A DNA stretch of 64,000 bases from CBDCEG01 sp965215775 (GCA_965215775.1 CBDCEG010000027.1:1-64000); one strand, 5' to 3'; shown: positions 35,151-44,500, counted from the stretch's first letter. A program made the numbers and translations. Notes: a model not told the origin generated them from the sequence alone.

Positions 35151-37028
35151 ATGCAACAAATACAAAAAGCTATAAAAAAATCACTAGAGATTCTAGTAAA
35201 TGATAATAAATTTGATAAAGATAGTTTAACCATAAATATCCACTTAGAGAAAACAAAAAATCCAGCACATGGAGATTTTGCAACAAATATGGCATTACAA
35301 TTAGCAAAAATATTAAAAGCTAACCCAAGGCAAATTGCAGATACTTTAACAGAGCAACTAAATACATTAAAAGACGAATATAATATTGAAAATATTGAAG
35401 TTGCTGGGCCAGGTTTTATAAATTTCAAACTTTCTGGAAACCGTTATAACGAACTATTACAAAAGATAATTTTGGAAAAAGACTTATTTGGAAAGTCTAA
35501 AGAAAATAGTAAAAAGAAAATTTTATTAGAGTTTGTTTCAGCAAATCCAACAGGACCTCTTCATGTTGGACATGGTCGTGGTGCTGCGTTTGGAGCAACT
35601 TTGGCAAATATATTACAAGCAAACGGTAATAAAGTTGATAAAGAATATTATGTAAATGATGCTGGTCGTCAAATGGATATTCTTACAATAAGTGTTTATT
35701 TGCGTTATTTAGAAATTTGCGGGCAAGAAATAAACTATCCGATTAATGCTTATCAAGCTGATTATGTTACTGATTGTGCAAAAGAAATTAATTCTAAATA
35801 TCAACAAAAGTATATCTGTGATAAAGACTTATTTTCAAATCTTTCAATTAAAAATTATACTGAATTTAAGCAAAATAAATTAAATTTAGATAAACAAATG
35901 GAAACTGAACTTTCTAAAAGTGAAAAAGATAACTCTAAAATAAACTTATTAAAAGAACAAGTTGCAGAAACTAAAAATCAAGCTGAATTATATATTGATG
36001 AAGTAATATCTTTAACGAAATCAAACCTAAAAGATGATTATTCAATATTTGCAAATGCAATTCTAAAGATGGTAAAAGATGATATTAAAGATGATTTGTT
36101 AGAGTTTGGTGTTAGCTTTGAAAATTGGTTTTCAGAAAAATCTCTTTATTTAGATGATAAAATTGAAAAAGCAGTTCAAGTTATAAAAGCTAAAGGTTGG
36201 ACTTTTGAAAAAGAAGGCGCTTTATGGTTTAAATCAACTGAGTTTGGTGATGAAAAAGATAGAGTTCTTAGACGCTCAAATGGTGATTGGACTTACTTTG
36301 CTTCTGATATGGGCTATCATAATGATAAATATGAACGCGGTTATGATGAAATAATTGATATTTTTGGGGCGGATCATCATGGCTATATGGCTAGAATTAA
36401 GTCTTCAATGCAGGCTTTGGGGCATGATTCTGATAAGTTAAAAATTATGCTTATTCAATTTGCAGTTTTGTATAAAGATGGTGAGAAAATGCAGATGTCA
36501 ACAAGGTCTGGGAAATATGTAACCCTTAGAAATTTGCGTAAAATGGTTGGGAATTCTGCAGCTAGATTTTTCTATGTTGCTAAAAAACCATCTCAACATA
36601 TGGATTTTGACCTAGATTTAGCTGTAAAAAATAACAAAGATAATCCACTTTTTTATATTCAATATGCTCATGCTAGAATTTGTAGATTATTTGAAAGACT
36701 TGAGGAGCAAGGTGTAAGCAGTGATTTTTTAGAAACTGATTTTACAAAAGGAGAGCTTAGTTTGGATAAAGAAACCACTCTTTTAAGATTGCTTGATAAC
36801 TATTCCCAAGTTATAAAAAATAGCGCTGATAATTATGCAGCACATTATTTAATCAATTATTTAAGGGATTTGGCTTCAGCTTTGCATAGTTATTATGATT
36901 CTGGACAGGTTAAATTTTTGGAAGAAAATGAACAGCAAAAGCTAAGGATAGCTCTTTTATCCGCAACAAAACAAGTCCTTAAGAATGGTTTAAGCTTATC
37001 AGGTGTTACCGCTCCTGAGAAAATGTAA
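35151..37028 (+). CDS. argS: Arginyl-tRNA synthetase
   Basis: 625 residues, class I. The N-terminal Add-1 domain is followed by the HIGH-type motif in ANPTGPLHVGHGRGAAFG, and the KMSKS equivalent lies in GEKMQMSTRSGKYVTLRNL. The C-terminal DALR anticodon-binding domain ends LSLSGVTAPEKM. It is some 40-50 residues longer than many homologues because of a charged insertion at about residues 225-280 (Lys/Glu-rich, probably helical). It charges tRNA-Arg. The SPOR gene follows after 53 bases, the usual neighbour. Confidence 0.97.
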   Translation: MQQIQKAIKKSLEILVNDNKFDKDSLTINIHLEKTKNPAHGDFATNMALQLAKILKANPRQIADTLTEQLNTLKDEYNIENIEVAGPGFINFKLSGNRYNELLQKIILEKDLFGKSKENSKKKILLEFVSANPTGPLHVGHGRGAAFGATLANILQANGNKVDKEYYVNDAGRQMDILTISVYLRYLEICGQEINYPINAYQADYVTDCAKEINSKYQQKYICDKDLFSNLSIKNYTEFKQNKLNLDKQMETELSKSEKDNSKINLLKEQVAETKNQAELYIDEVISLTKSNLKDDYSIFANAILKMVKDDIKDDLLEFGVSFENWFSEKSLYLDDKIEKAVQVIKAKGWTFEKEGALWFKSTEFGDEKDRVLRRSNGDWTYFASDMGYHNDKYERGYDEIIDIFGADHHGYMARIKSSMQALGHDSDKLKIMLIQFAVLYKDGEKMQMSTRSGKYVTLRNLRKMVGNSAARFFYVAKKPSQHMDFDLDLAVKNNKDNPLFYIQYAHARICRLFERLEEQGVSSDFLETDFTKGELSLDKETTLLRLLDNYSQVIKNSADNYAAHYLINYLRDLASALHSYYDSGQVKFLEENEQQKLRIALLSATKQVLKNGLSLSGVTAPEKM

Positions 37029-37081
37029 TAATTAATGCAATTAAAATGAATTATAGACAAATTAAATATATATTAATGTAA

Positions 37082-37564
37082 ATGAGAAAAAATAAAAAAA
37101 CGAAAATATTAGGTTCAATCTTACTAGCAGTAACAGTTGTTGCTGTTTTGGTCGCCGTTGGTGGGCAGTTTAATTTTATTGGGCAAAAAAGACTTGATAT
37201 TAAAACTGGTTCACAAGTATCAAATGAAGCCGCTAATTCAGAAAAACCAAAGTATAATTTTTATAACGAATTATCAACAAGAAAATCTCAACTCACCGCA
37301 CAGCAAAGAAGAGATAGCTTAAAGAATATAGAGAACTCAAAAAAAACATATCTTATAAAAGTTGGTGCGTTTAAAAACAAAGTTCAAGCCAATAAAAGAA
37401 AGGATAAAATCATAAAACTTGGTTATAAATCAACCGTTAAAAAACAAGGCAAATATTATTCAGTTAGACTAATAAAAGTGAAAGGACTAAGGAAAGCCCA
37501 CAAAATCCAAGCTGAATTAAAAAAACATAAAGTTAAAAGCTACCTTGAGGTAGTGAAAAACTAA
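37082..37564 (+). CDS. SPOR-domain cell division protein (FtsN-like)
   Basis: 160 residues. A short cytoplasmic start and one membrane helix (about 10-29) are followed by a linker and a C-terminal SPOR domain (about 90-158) with YLIKVGAFKNKVQANKRKDKI and YYSVRLIKVKGLRKAHKIQ. SPOR domains bind denuded peptidoglycan glycans at the septum. The position after argS is typical for FtsN-like proteins in gammaproteobacteria. It marks the edge of the accessory island that follows. Confidence 0.85.
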   Translation: MRKNKKTKILGSILLAVTVVAVLVAVGGQFNFIGQKRLDIKTGSQVSNEAANSEKPKYNFYNELSTRKSQLTAQQRRDSLKNIENSKKTYLIKVGAFKNKVQANKRKDKIIKLGYKSTVKKQGKYYSVRLIKVKGLRKAHKIQAELKKHKVKSYLEVVKN

Positions 37565-37673
37565 CTTTAATATAATATCTAAATTCAACCAAATCATAAT
37601 CAAATTGAATGTTTATTTTTGGGAAATATGAATGTGTGATAAATAACGCTTTTACAAAAACCACACATTAAGT

Positions 37674-38472
37674 TTATTCAAGCTCATTACCATCTTTATC
37701 AAAATATGTAAAATCACCATTTTTATAACCATAAAATATTTTATCTTGAGGAGTTACTGGACTGCTATCAAGTTCACTAAAAGTATCTTTTAAATTACTT
37801 AAATCAGCATCAGCTGAACATAATTTCTCAATCTCTTCTGGCCAAACATAACTTCTTGCTCGTTTTTTTACCCACCTATCAACTAACCAACCAGCTCCTA
37901 ATATATAAAACATATTATCAAGTACAAGAGAACATAACTTAAATAGTATCCCATATTTTTTCACAGTTACTTTTTCAGCAAAACCTGATGGTTTATTAAC
38001 TAGACCTGCATCAATCATTTCTTGGCTTGGTTGAATGTTTTCCAAACCAGTCTCCATATATCTACGGATAAATTCTAATCTATCTGTATTATTTCGCATT
38101 GATACATAATCACCACTATCAAAAGCTCCAGGGACCTCCATTATATTAAACACACCTTTTTCATAGAATTCAGAGCCTTCTAGGATTGGGCATAAAAATA
38201 TTAAGTTATATCTTCCGCTTGAACTTTGACCTATGGCTGTAAATGGAATTACTGACCTCCAAGGAAATGTAAGAACTGTTTTTCTATCCACAAATATATG
38301 AATACACTGTGCCTTACGGTTAAACCGCACAGGGGTTGGATGGAATTTTTTATTAACTAAATAAAGTGGAAATAAGGCTATACCCCAAATTATTAAAGCA
38401 CCTATATATGATATGATATCTGTTTCTATATGCTGTTCTTGAAAGAATAATATATAAATAAAACTAGGCGTA
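37674..38472 (-). pseudogene. Membrane protein (possibly DUF6708), 3' part of an IS3-interrupted gene
   Basis: The open frame reaches upstream past the GTG at 38330 into ISYIGALIIWGIALFPLYLV and up to the IS boundary at 38472. It continues with FHPTPVRFNRKAQCIHIFVD and FPWRSVIPFTA, then a helix (VLDNMFYILGAGWLVDRWV) and a C-terminus ending DKDGNELE. Removing the IS and one copy of the GTA target duplication joins it in frame to 39738-39958, giving about 338 residues with at least two N-terminal membrane helices. The RFNR and W-containing strand pattern resembles DUF6708 proteins, but I am not certain. Function unknown. Confidence 0.6.
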
Positions 38473-38536
38473 TGAAGTGGTTCAGTTTTATGGGACAGAT
38501 TTTTAGCCTATAATACACTTTTAAGAGGAAAAAATT

Positions 38537-38842
38537 ATGTCAAAAATTAACAAACAAAGAAAAACTTGGACTGTAGAGCAAAAGCTTGATTATGCAAAGC
38601 TTATGGTGCATGAAAATTATACAAATAGTCAAATTCAAGAAATTTCTGGTGCAGGAAAATCAGCTGTTGCGCGTTGGAAAAAACAATATATTGACGAATT
38701 AGGTGGGAAAACTCCAGATGGCAAAAGAGCGTTGACAGCTCAGCAGCAGGAGATTCAAGACCTTAGGAAACAGCTTTGGAGGGCTAAAAGAGACAATGAA
38801 ATTTTAAAAAAGGCTGCTGCCATTTTTATTCAAAAAAACTAA
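38537..38842 (+). CDS. IS3-family transposase OrfA
   Basis: 101 residues. An N-terminal helix-turn-helix (KLDYAKLMVHENYTNSQIQEI, then GAGKSAVARWKKQY) is followed by a leucine-zipper-like coiled coil (EIQDLRKQLWRAKRDNEILKK). It binds the IS ends. GAGGAAA precedes the ATG. Its last codons form the frameshift site used to make the OrfAB fusion. Confidence 0.93.
   Translation: MSKINKQRKTWTVEQKLDYAKLMVHENYTNSQIQEISGAGKSAVARWKKQYIDELGGKTPDGKRALTAQQQEIQDLRKQLWRAKRDNEILKKAAAIFIQKN
38833..38839 (+). other. Programmed -1 frameshift site of the IS3 element
   Basis: The heptamer A AAA AAC lies in the OrfA frame just before its TAA. Slippage by one base leads into the OrfB frame (KKLKTEVIMKIKMAN) and gives the usual OrfAB transposase. 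Confidence 0.8.
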
Positions 38843-38856
38843 AAACTGAAGTTATT

Positions 38857-39708
38857 ATGAAAATAAAAATGGCAAATAAAAATTACTCAATAACTGAATT
38901 ATGCACTGCTTATGGGGTTCCTAAAAATACATTTTATAAAAAGACTAACACTAGGAAAATTAATAGAAAATCTTCTGAAATAATATCTTTATTAAAGAAA
39001 ATTTCTATAGAAACAAAACACAGTTATGGGAAAAGAAGAATGCAAAAAGAACTCCAACTTTACGGTATTAAGATTGGTATTTTTAAAGTAGCTTCATTGA
39101 TGAAACTTGCTAATATTCAAGCAATTACACCAAGAAAAAAACACTATTACCCCAAAGAACGAGTGTCTAAAATTATTTCTGATAATATTTTAAATAGAGA
39201 ATTTAATCAAAAAACACCAAATACACATTGGGTTGGCGATATAACTTATATCCGAAATCATCAAGGCTGGAGCTATTTAGCGACGGTTCTTGACCTTGCA
39301 ACAAAAGAAATTGTGGGCTGGAGTTTGTCGCAAAAACCGAATGCAAAACTTGCAAAAAAAGCACTTCAAAACGCAATTAGAAGAAAACATCCAGATACAA
39401 GCAAATTATTATTTCACTCAGATCGTGGCGTGCAATATACGTCTAATTTATTTGTTGATTTTTGTGTAAATTTGCATATAACAAAGAGTGTTAGCAGAAA
39501 AGGAAACTGTTGGGATAATGCTGTAATGGAAAGGTTTTTTAGGAGTCTAAAGTCTGAAAGATTAAATTATTTAAGTTTTAAAAGTCATCAAGAAGTTACT
39601 GAAGAAGTAGATAGTTATATATATTTTTATAATTATAAGAGGTTAAATTCCGCAATAAATTACATGACACCAAATGAAAAATTTAATAGAATGATAAATG
39701 TCGCTTAA
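38857..39708 (+). CDS. IS3-family transposase OrfB (catalytic)
   Basis: 283 residues. An HTH_21-type region (KHSYGKRRMQKELQLYGI) precedes the rve integrase core with D128 (HWVGDITYI), D189 (FHSDRGVQYTS) and E225 (NAVMERFFRSLKSE), 35 residues apart, a complete DDE triad. It is in the -1 frame relative to OrfA and is normally made as a fusion. The element looks complete and may be active. Confidence 0.95.
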   Translation: MKIKMANKNYSITELCTAYGVPKNTFYKKTNTRKINRKSSEIISLLKKISIETKHSYGKRRMQKELQLYGIKIGIFKVASLMKLANIQAITPRKKHYYPKERVSKIISDNILNREFNQKTPNTHWVGDITYIRNHQGWSYLATVLDLATKEIVGWSLSQKPNAKLAKKALQNAIRRKHPDTSKLLFHSDRGVQYTSNLFVDFCVNLHITKSVSRKGNCWDNAVMERFFRSLKSERLNYLSFKSHQEVTEEVDSYIYFYNYKRLNSAINYMTPNEKFNRMINVA

Positions 39709-39737
39709 AAAGTGTTCCATAAAATTAGACCATTACA

Positions 39738-39958
39738 GTAATAAGATTAACCCCCATCATCATTAAATAAATGGGAAAAGCACTCATTCCCTCACTGATA
39801 TGACTTTCTATAAACCTATCATTAAATAATTTATCATCACTAATATCATCAGAAAAGCTAGCCTGACTAGGAAGCTTTTGCATATTTGGCGGTGGTAGCT
39901 CAATATTTGTTGATTTATTTCGATATTCTTCTATTACTTCAATCCATTTGTTTTCCAT
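39738..39958 (-). pseudogene. Membrane protein (possibly DUF6708), 5' part of the IS3-interrupted gene
   Basis: The first 73 codons of the gene: MENKWIEVIEEYRNKSTNIE, a Pro/Ser/Asp-rich stretch and the start of a membrane helix (AFPIYLMMMGVNLIT). AAGGAG lies 8 bases before the ATG. The frame runs into the IS for four more codons and stops at 39725. The 3' part is at 37674-38472. Confidence 0.6.
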
Positions 39959-39983
39959 ATTTTATTGCTCCTTTTGTTTTTTT

Positions 39984-40052
39984 AGTCGTGATAAATCACG
40001 GTTTTACAGAATCATATATTAAGTTTATTCAAGCTCATTACCATTTTTATCA
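39984..40052 (-). repeat. Remnant of a second copy of the DUF6708-like gene end
   Basis: About 69 bases match 37633-37701, the last codons and downstream flank of the DUF6708-like gene. The minus strand reads DDKNGNELE and stop. Nothing else of the gene is left, so this is the tail of a deleted tandem paralogue just upstream of the surviving copy. Confidence 0.65.
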
Positions 40053-40340
40053 TCTAGTGCTTAAACTGTAATCAAGAAATTACTTTACCGATGTATATTT
40101 AAGCTCAGGATTACTAAAATAATCAGTTTGCATCAAAATATAACTCCAAAATTATTAAATATTCAAGTGGTTATTTTAGCATATTTTTACTTTCAAATTA
40201 ACTAATTGAAGTGGTTCAATCATCAAAACCATTTTTTTAAATTTTTGTTTTATATTTGAGTTTTTTATATTTTGAATGGTTGAAATAAAGACAAGGCGTG
40301 CCTTGTCTTTATTGATTTGGTATTTTATATAATTAAGGAA
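40053..40340. other. AT-rich spacer without a gene
   Basis: No reading frame or RNA gene is visible. It holds a stray 12-base TGAAGTGGTTCA (40207-40218), the same as the first bases of the IS3 element, and the hairpin at 40284-40313. Confidence 0.5.
40284..40313 (-). terminator. Perfect 14-bp hairpin after the LRR lipoprotein gene
   Basis: AATAAAGACAAGGC and GCCTTGTCTTTATT form a perfect 14-bp stem with a 2-base centre, 28 bases past the stop of the minus-strand LRR gene. The T tract is short, so the terminator role is likely but not certain. Confidence 0.6.
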
Positions 40341-41222
40341 TTATTTTTTAGGTTTTACTTTTTCACTACCGTCTTTATTGTAACAAGATACTTTTTCTCT
40401 AAAATCTTTCCTATTTTTAGGAGAACACCATTTTAATTTATTGCCATAAGTATTTAAAAATATTATTTTACCGCTAAGTGAGCTAAGGTCATCTATCTTT
40501 GTATTCTTTAATAATAATTTCAAATACTTCAAGCTTTTAACTGGCGATATATCGCTTACACTAACATCTGTAAGCTCAATATCATCAAGCTTTGTTAGGC
40601 TACTTATTGGGCTAATATCAACTAATGGTGCATTTTTTACTATTAATTTTTTTAAATTCTTAAATTCCTTTATTTCCGTTAAGTCTATTAATTCTGAATT
40701 TACGATACTTAGTTCTTTTAAGTTTATAAAGGCTTTGATTGATTTTAAACTTTTTATATTAGATATCCAAATCTTTTTTAATGATTTTGGATTAGAAAGT
40801 GATTTTAAATCAACTATTTTAGTATTTATTATTGATAACCTATGTAGATTTGAGTTTTTGTTTTTAAGGGGTGAAATATCACTTACTGGATTATTATCTA
40901 ATACTAAATTTCCTAAGCTTTCCATTTTACCTAAAGGGGTTATATCTTTGATATCATTATTATTCAATATTAAATTTCTACTACTAAAAAATTTAAAAAC
41001 ATCCAAATTAGTTATTTTCTTGTTTGATAAGGTAATATCATCACTACCAATAACATATTTTTTATATATAAAATCACAAGATTCTTTCAAAGAATCAATA
41101 TTCATAGTTAACTGCTCAATAGTATGTAAAATTCCACCATTTGCATTAGCGCAATACTCTATAAAGTCATTTTTCTTTGTATGCCTTTTTTTACTACTGT
41201 CTTTGTTGTAGCAAGATACATT
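40341..41222 (-). pseudogene. LRR lipoprotein, 3' part of an IS30-interrupted gene
   Basis: This is the second module of the lipoprotein that begins at 43462. After the IS boundary the frame reads NVSCYNKDSSKKRHTKKNDF, then a cap (FIEYCANANGGILHTIEQ, then LDVFKFFSSRNLIL) and about seven LRRs (NNDIKDITPLGKMESL). It closes with a tail KWCSPKNRKDFREKVSCYNKD that repeats the end of module 1. The ATG at 41249 is inside the IS and is not a true start. Paired cysteines in cap and tail suggest disulphides, unlike the LRR proteins at 11.7-20 kb. A hairpin terminator follows. Confidence 0.75.
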
Positions 41223-41225
41223 ATT

Positions 41226-42322
41226 CCTGGTTTCTAAACCGAAGTGCAACTAAATTTTATTTTTAGGTTTTAATTTGGAACTAGTTATTTTTAGGTTTTA
41301 ATTTGGAACTAGTTATTTTTATTTTTATTAACTAAGATAATAACATTATGAAAAAATACACACAATTAACCAGAACTGATATGACAAAAATTGAAACATT
41401 GCTTGAGGAGAATTATAATCCTTGTGAAATAGCGATAAAACTAGGCAAAAATAAGACTACAATATACCGCAGCATAAAAAATAATAAAAACGCAGAAACC
41501 TTTGTTGGTGAAGAGGCATGGGAGAAAGTTTCCAAGAGGAAATCTATTGCAAATAAGCATGTTAGGATATTACCTGATAGTATTTTAGAGAAATATATTT
41601 TGATAAAAATAGAGCAACATTGGTCGCCAGAACAAATTTCTGGAAAGTGGCGAGAGGAGGCGCAAGAATCGATTTGCCACGAGACTATTTATCAATTTGT
41701 TTATAAGTATCACCCAAAATTAGTTAAGATGTATTTTAGAAGAAAAGGTAAGAAATATCAACATGATAGAAAAGAAAAATATCAAATAAAAGATCGTAGA
41801 ATGATTGATGAAAGACCGCAAAATATTGAGCTTAGAGAAGAAGTTGGACATTGGGAAGGAGACACAATTGTCGGTAAAAATCACCAAGGCGCGATAGTTA
41901 CAAATGTTGAAAGAAAAAGTGGTAAATTAATAGCTTCCAAAGTGAAAAAATCAACCGCAAAAGCTATTTTAGAAGCTACAGTTAAAGATTTCAAGGACTT
42001 ACCAAATGAGTTACGAATAAGCATGACATACGATAATGGCAAAGAGTTTTCTTTACACCAAGAGATTGAAAAACAAGTAAAAATGAATGTTTATTTTGCA
42101 CACGCTTACTCACCTTGGGAAAGAGGAACTAATGAAAATACCAACGGTTTGCTCCGAGAATTTATCCCCAAAGGCACTGATTTTAATAATGTTTCTGATG
42201 AAGACCTTGCTTATTTTGTAGAACTTATTAATAATAGACCACGAAAACGACTAGGATTTAAAACCCCAAATGAAGTCTTTCAAGCTGAACTTGAAAAGTT
42301 GCACTTGTAGGTAGAATCTAGC
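41226..42322 (+). mobile_element. IS30-family insertion sequence, copy C
   Basis: 1097 bases, ends CCTGGTTTC and ATCTAGC, flanked by the 3-base direct repeat ATT (41223-41225 and 42323-42325). It has the same 28-base tandem duplication as copy B. It is inserted against the direction of the LRR lipoprotein gene, splitting it. Confidence 0.92.
41348..42310 (+). CDS. IS30-family transposase (copy C)
   Basis: 320 residues with an intact helix-turn-helix and D172-D229-E263 triad. It equals copy B apart from Ser instead of Cys at residue 42. Copies B and C are closest relatives. Confidence 0.95.
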   Translation: MKKYTQLTRTDMTKIETLLEENYNPCEIAIKLGKNKTTIYRSIKNNKNAETFVGEEAWEKVSKRKSIANKHVRILPDSILEKYILIKIEQHWSPEQISGKWREEAQESICHETIYQFVYKYHPKLVKMYFRRKGKKYQHDRKEKYQIKDRRMIDERPQNIELREEVGHWEGDTIVGKNHQGAIVTNVERKSGKLIASKVKKSTAKAILEATVKDFKDLPNELRISMTYDNGKEFSLHQEIEKQVKMNVYFAHAYSPWERGTNENTNGLLREFIPKGTDFNNVSDEDLAYFVELINNRPRKRLGFKTPNEVFQAELEKLHL

Positions 42323-43462
42323 ATTTATAATATCTTCATGATTTTTAGGAGAACAATTTTTTAACATAGATTCAGGAACTCTAGGATAAAAATCTTTTTT
42401 CCCTGCAAAGACACTAATATCAATCATTTTTGTTGAGTATAGCTCTAAATATTGTAAATGTTTCAATTTACCTATGGGTGAAATATCACTTAGATTAATA
42501 TCAAATAAAAGAAGAGCCTTTAATCCTACTAATTTACTTAGTGGGGTAATATCTTCCAAGTGAACTCCAGATATTATTCTTAGTAATTTTAATTTTTTTA
42601 GATATTTGAGGTTACTAATATCTTTTAATTTTGGATATGAAATGTATAGTTTTTCTAATTTATCTAAGCCTTTTAGCTCATCTAGACCTTTTAAATAATT
42701 TAATTGAGTATTCATTATTGTTAAAGATTTCAAATTAGTTAAATGTTTAAGCTCAGTCAAATCATCTATATTAGGTATTGCTAGTATTTCTAAAGATTTC
42801 ATCTGAGAAATATTTTTTAAGTTTTTTATATCAGTTCCATCAATATTTAAGTCTTGTATGTTGATATATTTAAGGGGAGATATGTCACTTATTGAGTTTT
42901 TGGATAAATTTAAAACCATCAGATTTTCAATTTTTGCAATAGCTGATATGTCATTTATTTTATTATCAGATAAGTTTAAATACTTCAGTTTTTTTGCCTC
43001 TACAATAGCTGATATATCTTTTATTTTATTGTCAGACAAGTCTAGATATTTCAGTTTTTTCATCTTTGCAATAGCTGATATATCTTTTACTTTATTGTTG
43101 TATAAATTTAGAAATGCCAGATTTTCCATTTCCGCAAGAGGTGTTATATCTGTAATATTTTCACCTGAAAGATCAACTTTATAACTATTGAAAAATTTAA
43201 AAACCTCCACATTTGTTATTTTTCTTTCACCATTACTTATAATCTTGACTTTAATTCTATTTTTAATATAACTTTCATAAATTGCATCACAATTCCCCTC
43301 AAGTGAATCACTCAACCATCTCGGGATTAGATTATTAATCGTATACAAAACTTCACCTTTAGCAGTAGTGCAAAATTGTATAAATTCTTCTTGCGTGTAT
43401 TTTGGTTTTTCTTTACAACCAAAAACTAAAACTACTAATAAAACTATTATTTTTTTTATCAT
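42323..43462 (-). pseudogene. LRR lipoprotein, 5' part of an IS30-interrupted gene
   Basis: I place the start at the ATG at 43462 because it gives the compact lipoprotein signal MIKKIIVLLVVLVFGC and lies just after the stop of the preceding gene. A cap (EFIQFCTTAKGEVLYTINN, then NVEVFKFFNSYKVDLS) is followed by about eleven LRRs (LKYLDLSDNKIKDISAI) and a tail LKNCSPKNHEDII that is broken by IS30 copy C. Removal of the IS and one ATT joins it in frame to 40341-41222, giving a two-module lipoprotein of about 673 residues. It is the last gene of a minus-strand row of small exported proteins. Confidence 0.75.
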
Positions 43463-43466
43463 ATTA

Positions 43467-43925
43467 TTAATCATATTTGACAAATTTAATTGCTTTGATT
43501 ATATAGTTATAATCGGCTCTTTTTCTCATTCTATTTTGAAAACTCAAAGGTGTGATATCTAATAATATATCTAAACCAATTCCAGTATTGTCAATATATA
43601 CATACTCATGAATATCATGTTTGAATATATTAGATAGTGTTAAGTTTGTGAAGCTTTTTATATTTAGTTTTTGAATCAGCTGTTTTTCTACATTAACCGC
43701 ATTTTCTAACCTCAGAAAATAAGTTGCAACATACTCATGACTAGGGATATGTAATTCTATTCTCTCACAACCAATATAATCTAGTCCTTTTATCGCTAAT
43801 GGTTTTAGATAATCCCCACAAGATATATTGTGAATAAGTTCTGGTCGGTGGTATTGAGGAATGTAAACTTCCTCCTCACAACCAAAAACTAAAACTACTA
43901 ACAAAAACATTATTTTTTTTATCAC
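43467..43925 (-). CDS. Small lipoprotein of unknown function
   Basis: 152 residues from a GTG. The signal MIKKIMFLLVVLVFGC is nearly identical to that of the LRR lipoprotein downstream, while the mature parts differ (EEEVYIPQYHRPELIHNISC here). It contains FTNLTLSNIFKHDIHEYVYI and ILLDITPLSFQNRMRKR, which look like degenerate LRR-type strands, so it may be a shortened relative of the LRR lipoproteins. Its start overlaps the TGA that ends the reading frame fragment at 43922-43990. It ends 4 bases before the LRR lipoprotein start, so translation is probably coupled. Confidence 0.55.
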   Translation of the reverse strand: MIKKIMFLLVVLVFGCEEEVYIPQYHRPELIHNISCGDYLKPLAIKGLDYIGCERIELHIPSHEYVATYFLRLENAVNVEKQLIQKLNIKSFTNLTLSNIFKHDIHEYVYIDNTGIGLDILLDITPLSFQNRMRKRADYNYIIKAIKFVKYD

Positions 43926-43990
43926 CTTAGCACCTCAATCGTTCCAACATATTTATCATCTCCTTTATAAATTCCAAAGACATAAAATGA
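43922..43990 (-). pseudogene. C-terminal coding remnant
   Basis: In frame after the stop of the gene at 43991, the minus strand reads FYVFGIYKGDDKYVGTIEVL, then Arg and TGA. The first half of this string (FYIFGIYKG) also ends the small frame at 44975-45148. It looks like the displaced tail of that small frame, cut off by the tandem genes between them. Confidence 0.45.
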
Positions 43991-44464
43991 TTATTTTTCC
44001 CGTTCTTTATTTTCACGCTCTTCTTTTAGCTTTCTTGCATAAGTTACTGCTCTACCTATAGGGATTTTATCGGCTTCTGATTTTTTAAACCATGTCTGAT
44101 CACAAAAAATCTCTCCTCTATTCTTACCAATATCTTCTACATAAAGACTCATCTCACACATTTCATTTTTATATATCTCAGATTTTCCTCGGTAATAAAT
44201 AATAGGGTCATTTTCATATTCCACTATAATACTCTTCATCCTTAAGTTCTTAATACAGTCTTTATGCCCTATACCTTCATTAGTTTCATATCTGTAGCAA
44301 CTTCGACCTGCATAACCTTCGTCTATAAGTTTTTTTCCAAATTTTTCTATTTTTCTTACTTTTTCATAGGTATAACTATGTCTATACTCTAAAAGATCAC
44401 CGTAGAGATGCCTTAACACATAAAGTGTTACCAACATAATAAGTATTTTTTTAAAGTATTTCAT
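43991..44464 (-). CDS. Secreted or membrane-anchored protein, tandem copy 2
   Basis: 157 residues, no family recognised. A short N-terminal hydrophobic stretch (KKILIMLVTLYVL) could be a signal anchor. The rest is charged, with four cysteines (SCYRYET, HKDCI, NEMCEMS, IFCDQTW) that could form two disulphides in the periplasm. It is nearly identical to the gene 510 bases upstream; differences cluster at RHLYGD/SHLYDD and YETNEGIGH/NKTNEVIGN. A GGAGAGTAG ribosome binding site precedes the ATG. Function unknown; it belongs to the row of exported proteins that ends with the LRR lipoprotein. Confidence 0.6.
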   Translation of the reverse strand: MKYFKKILIMLVTLYVLRHLYGDLLEYRHSYTYEKVRKIEKFGKKLIDEGYAGRSCYRYETNEGIGHKDCIKNLRMKSIIVEYENDPIIYYRGKSEIYKNEMCEMSLYVEDIGKNRGEIFCDQTWFKKSEADKIPIGRAVTYARKLKEERENKEREK

Positions 44465-44500
44465 CTACTCTCCTTTATAAATTCCAAAGATATAAAATTA

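Larger units (their letters stand above)
38473..39737 (+). mobile_element. IS3-family insertion sequence
   Basis: 1265 bases starting TGAAGTGGTTCAGTTTTATG and ending in CCATTACA. The ends are imperfect inverted repeats of about 25 bases sharing TTTTATGG, with TG/CA termini as in the IS3 family. A 3-base direct repeat GTA flanks it (38470-38472 and 39738-39740). It carries orfA and orfB with a frameshift signal and splits a membrane protein gene. Confidence 0.92.

Noticed and set aside
40207..40218. Third IS3 end (TGAAGTGGTTCA)
   Set aside because: Only 12 bases match and the following sequence is unrelated, so chance or a tiny scar cannot be told apart.
41223..41249. ATG at 41249 as the start of an LRR protein
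   Set aside because: The first nine codons lie inside the IS30 end; the true N-terminus is on the other side of the element.
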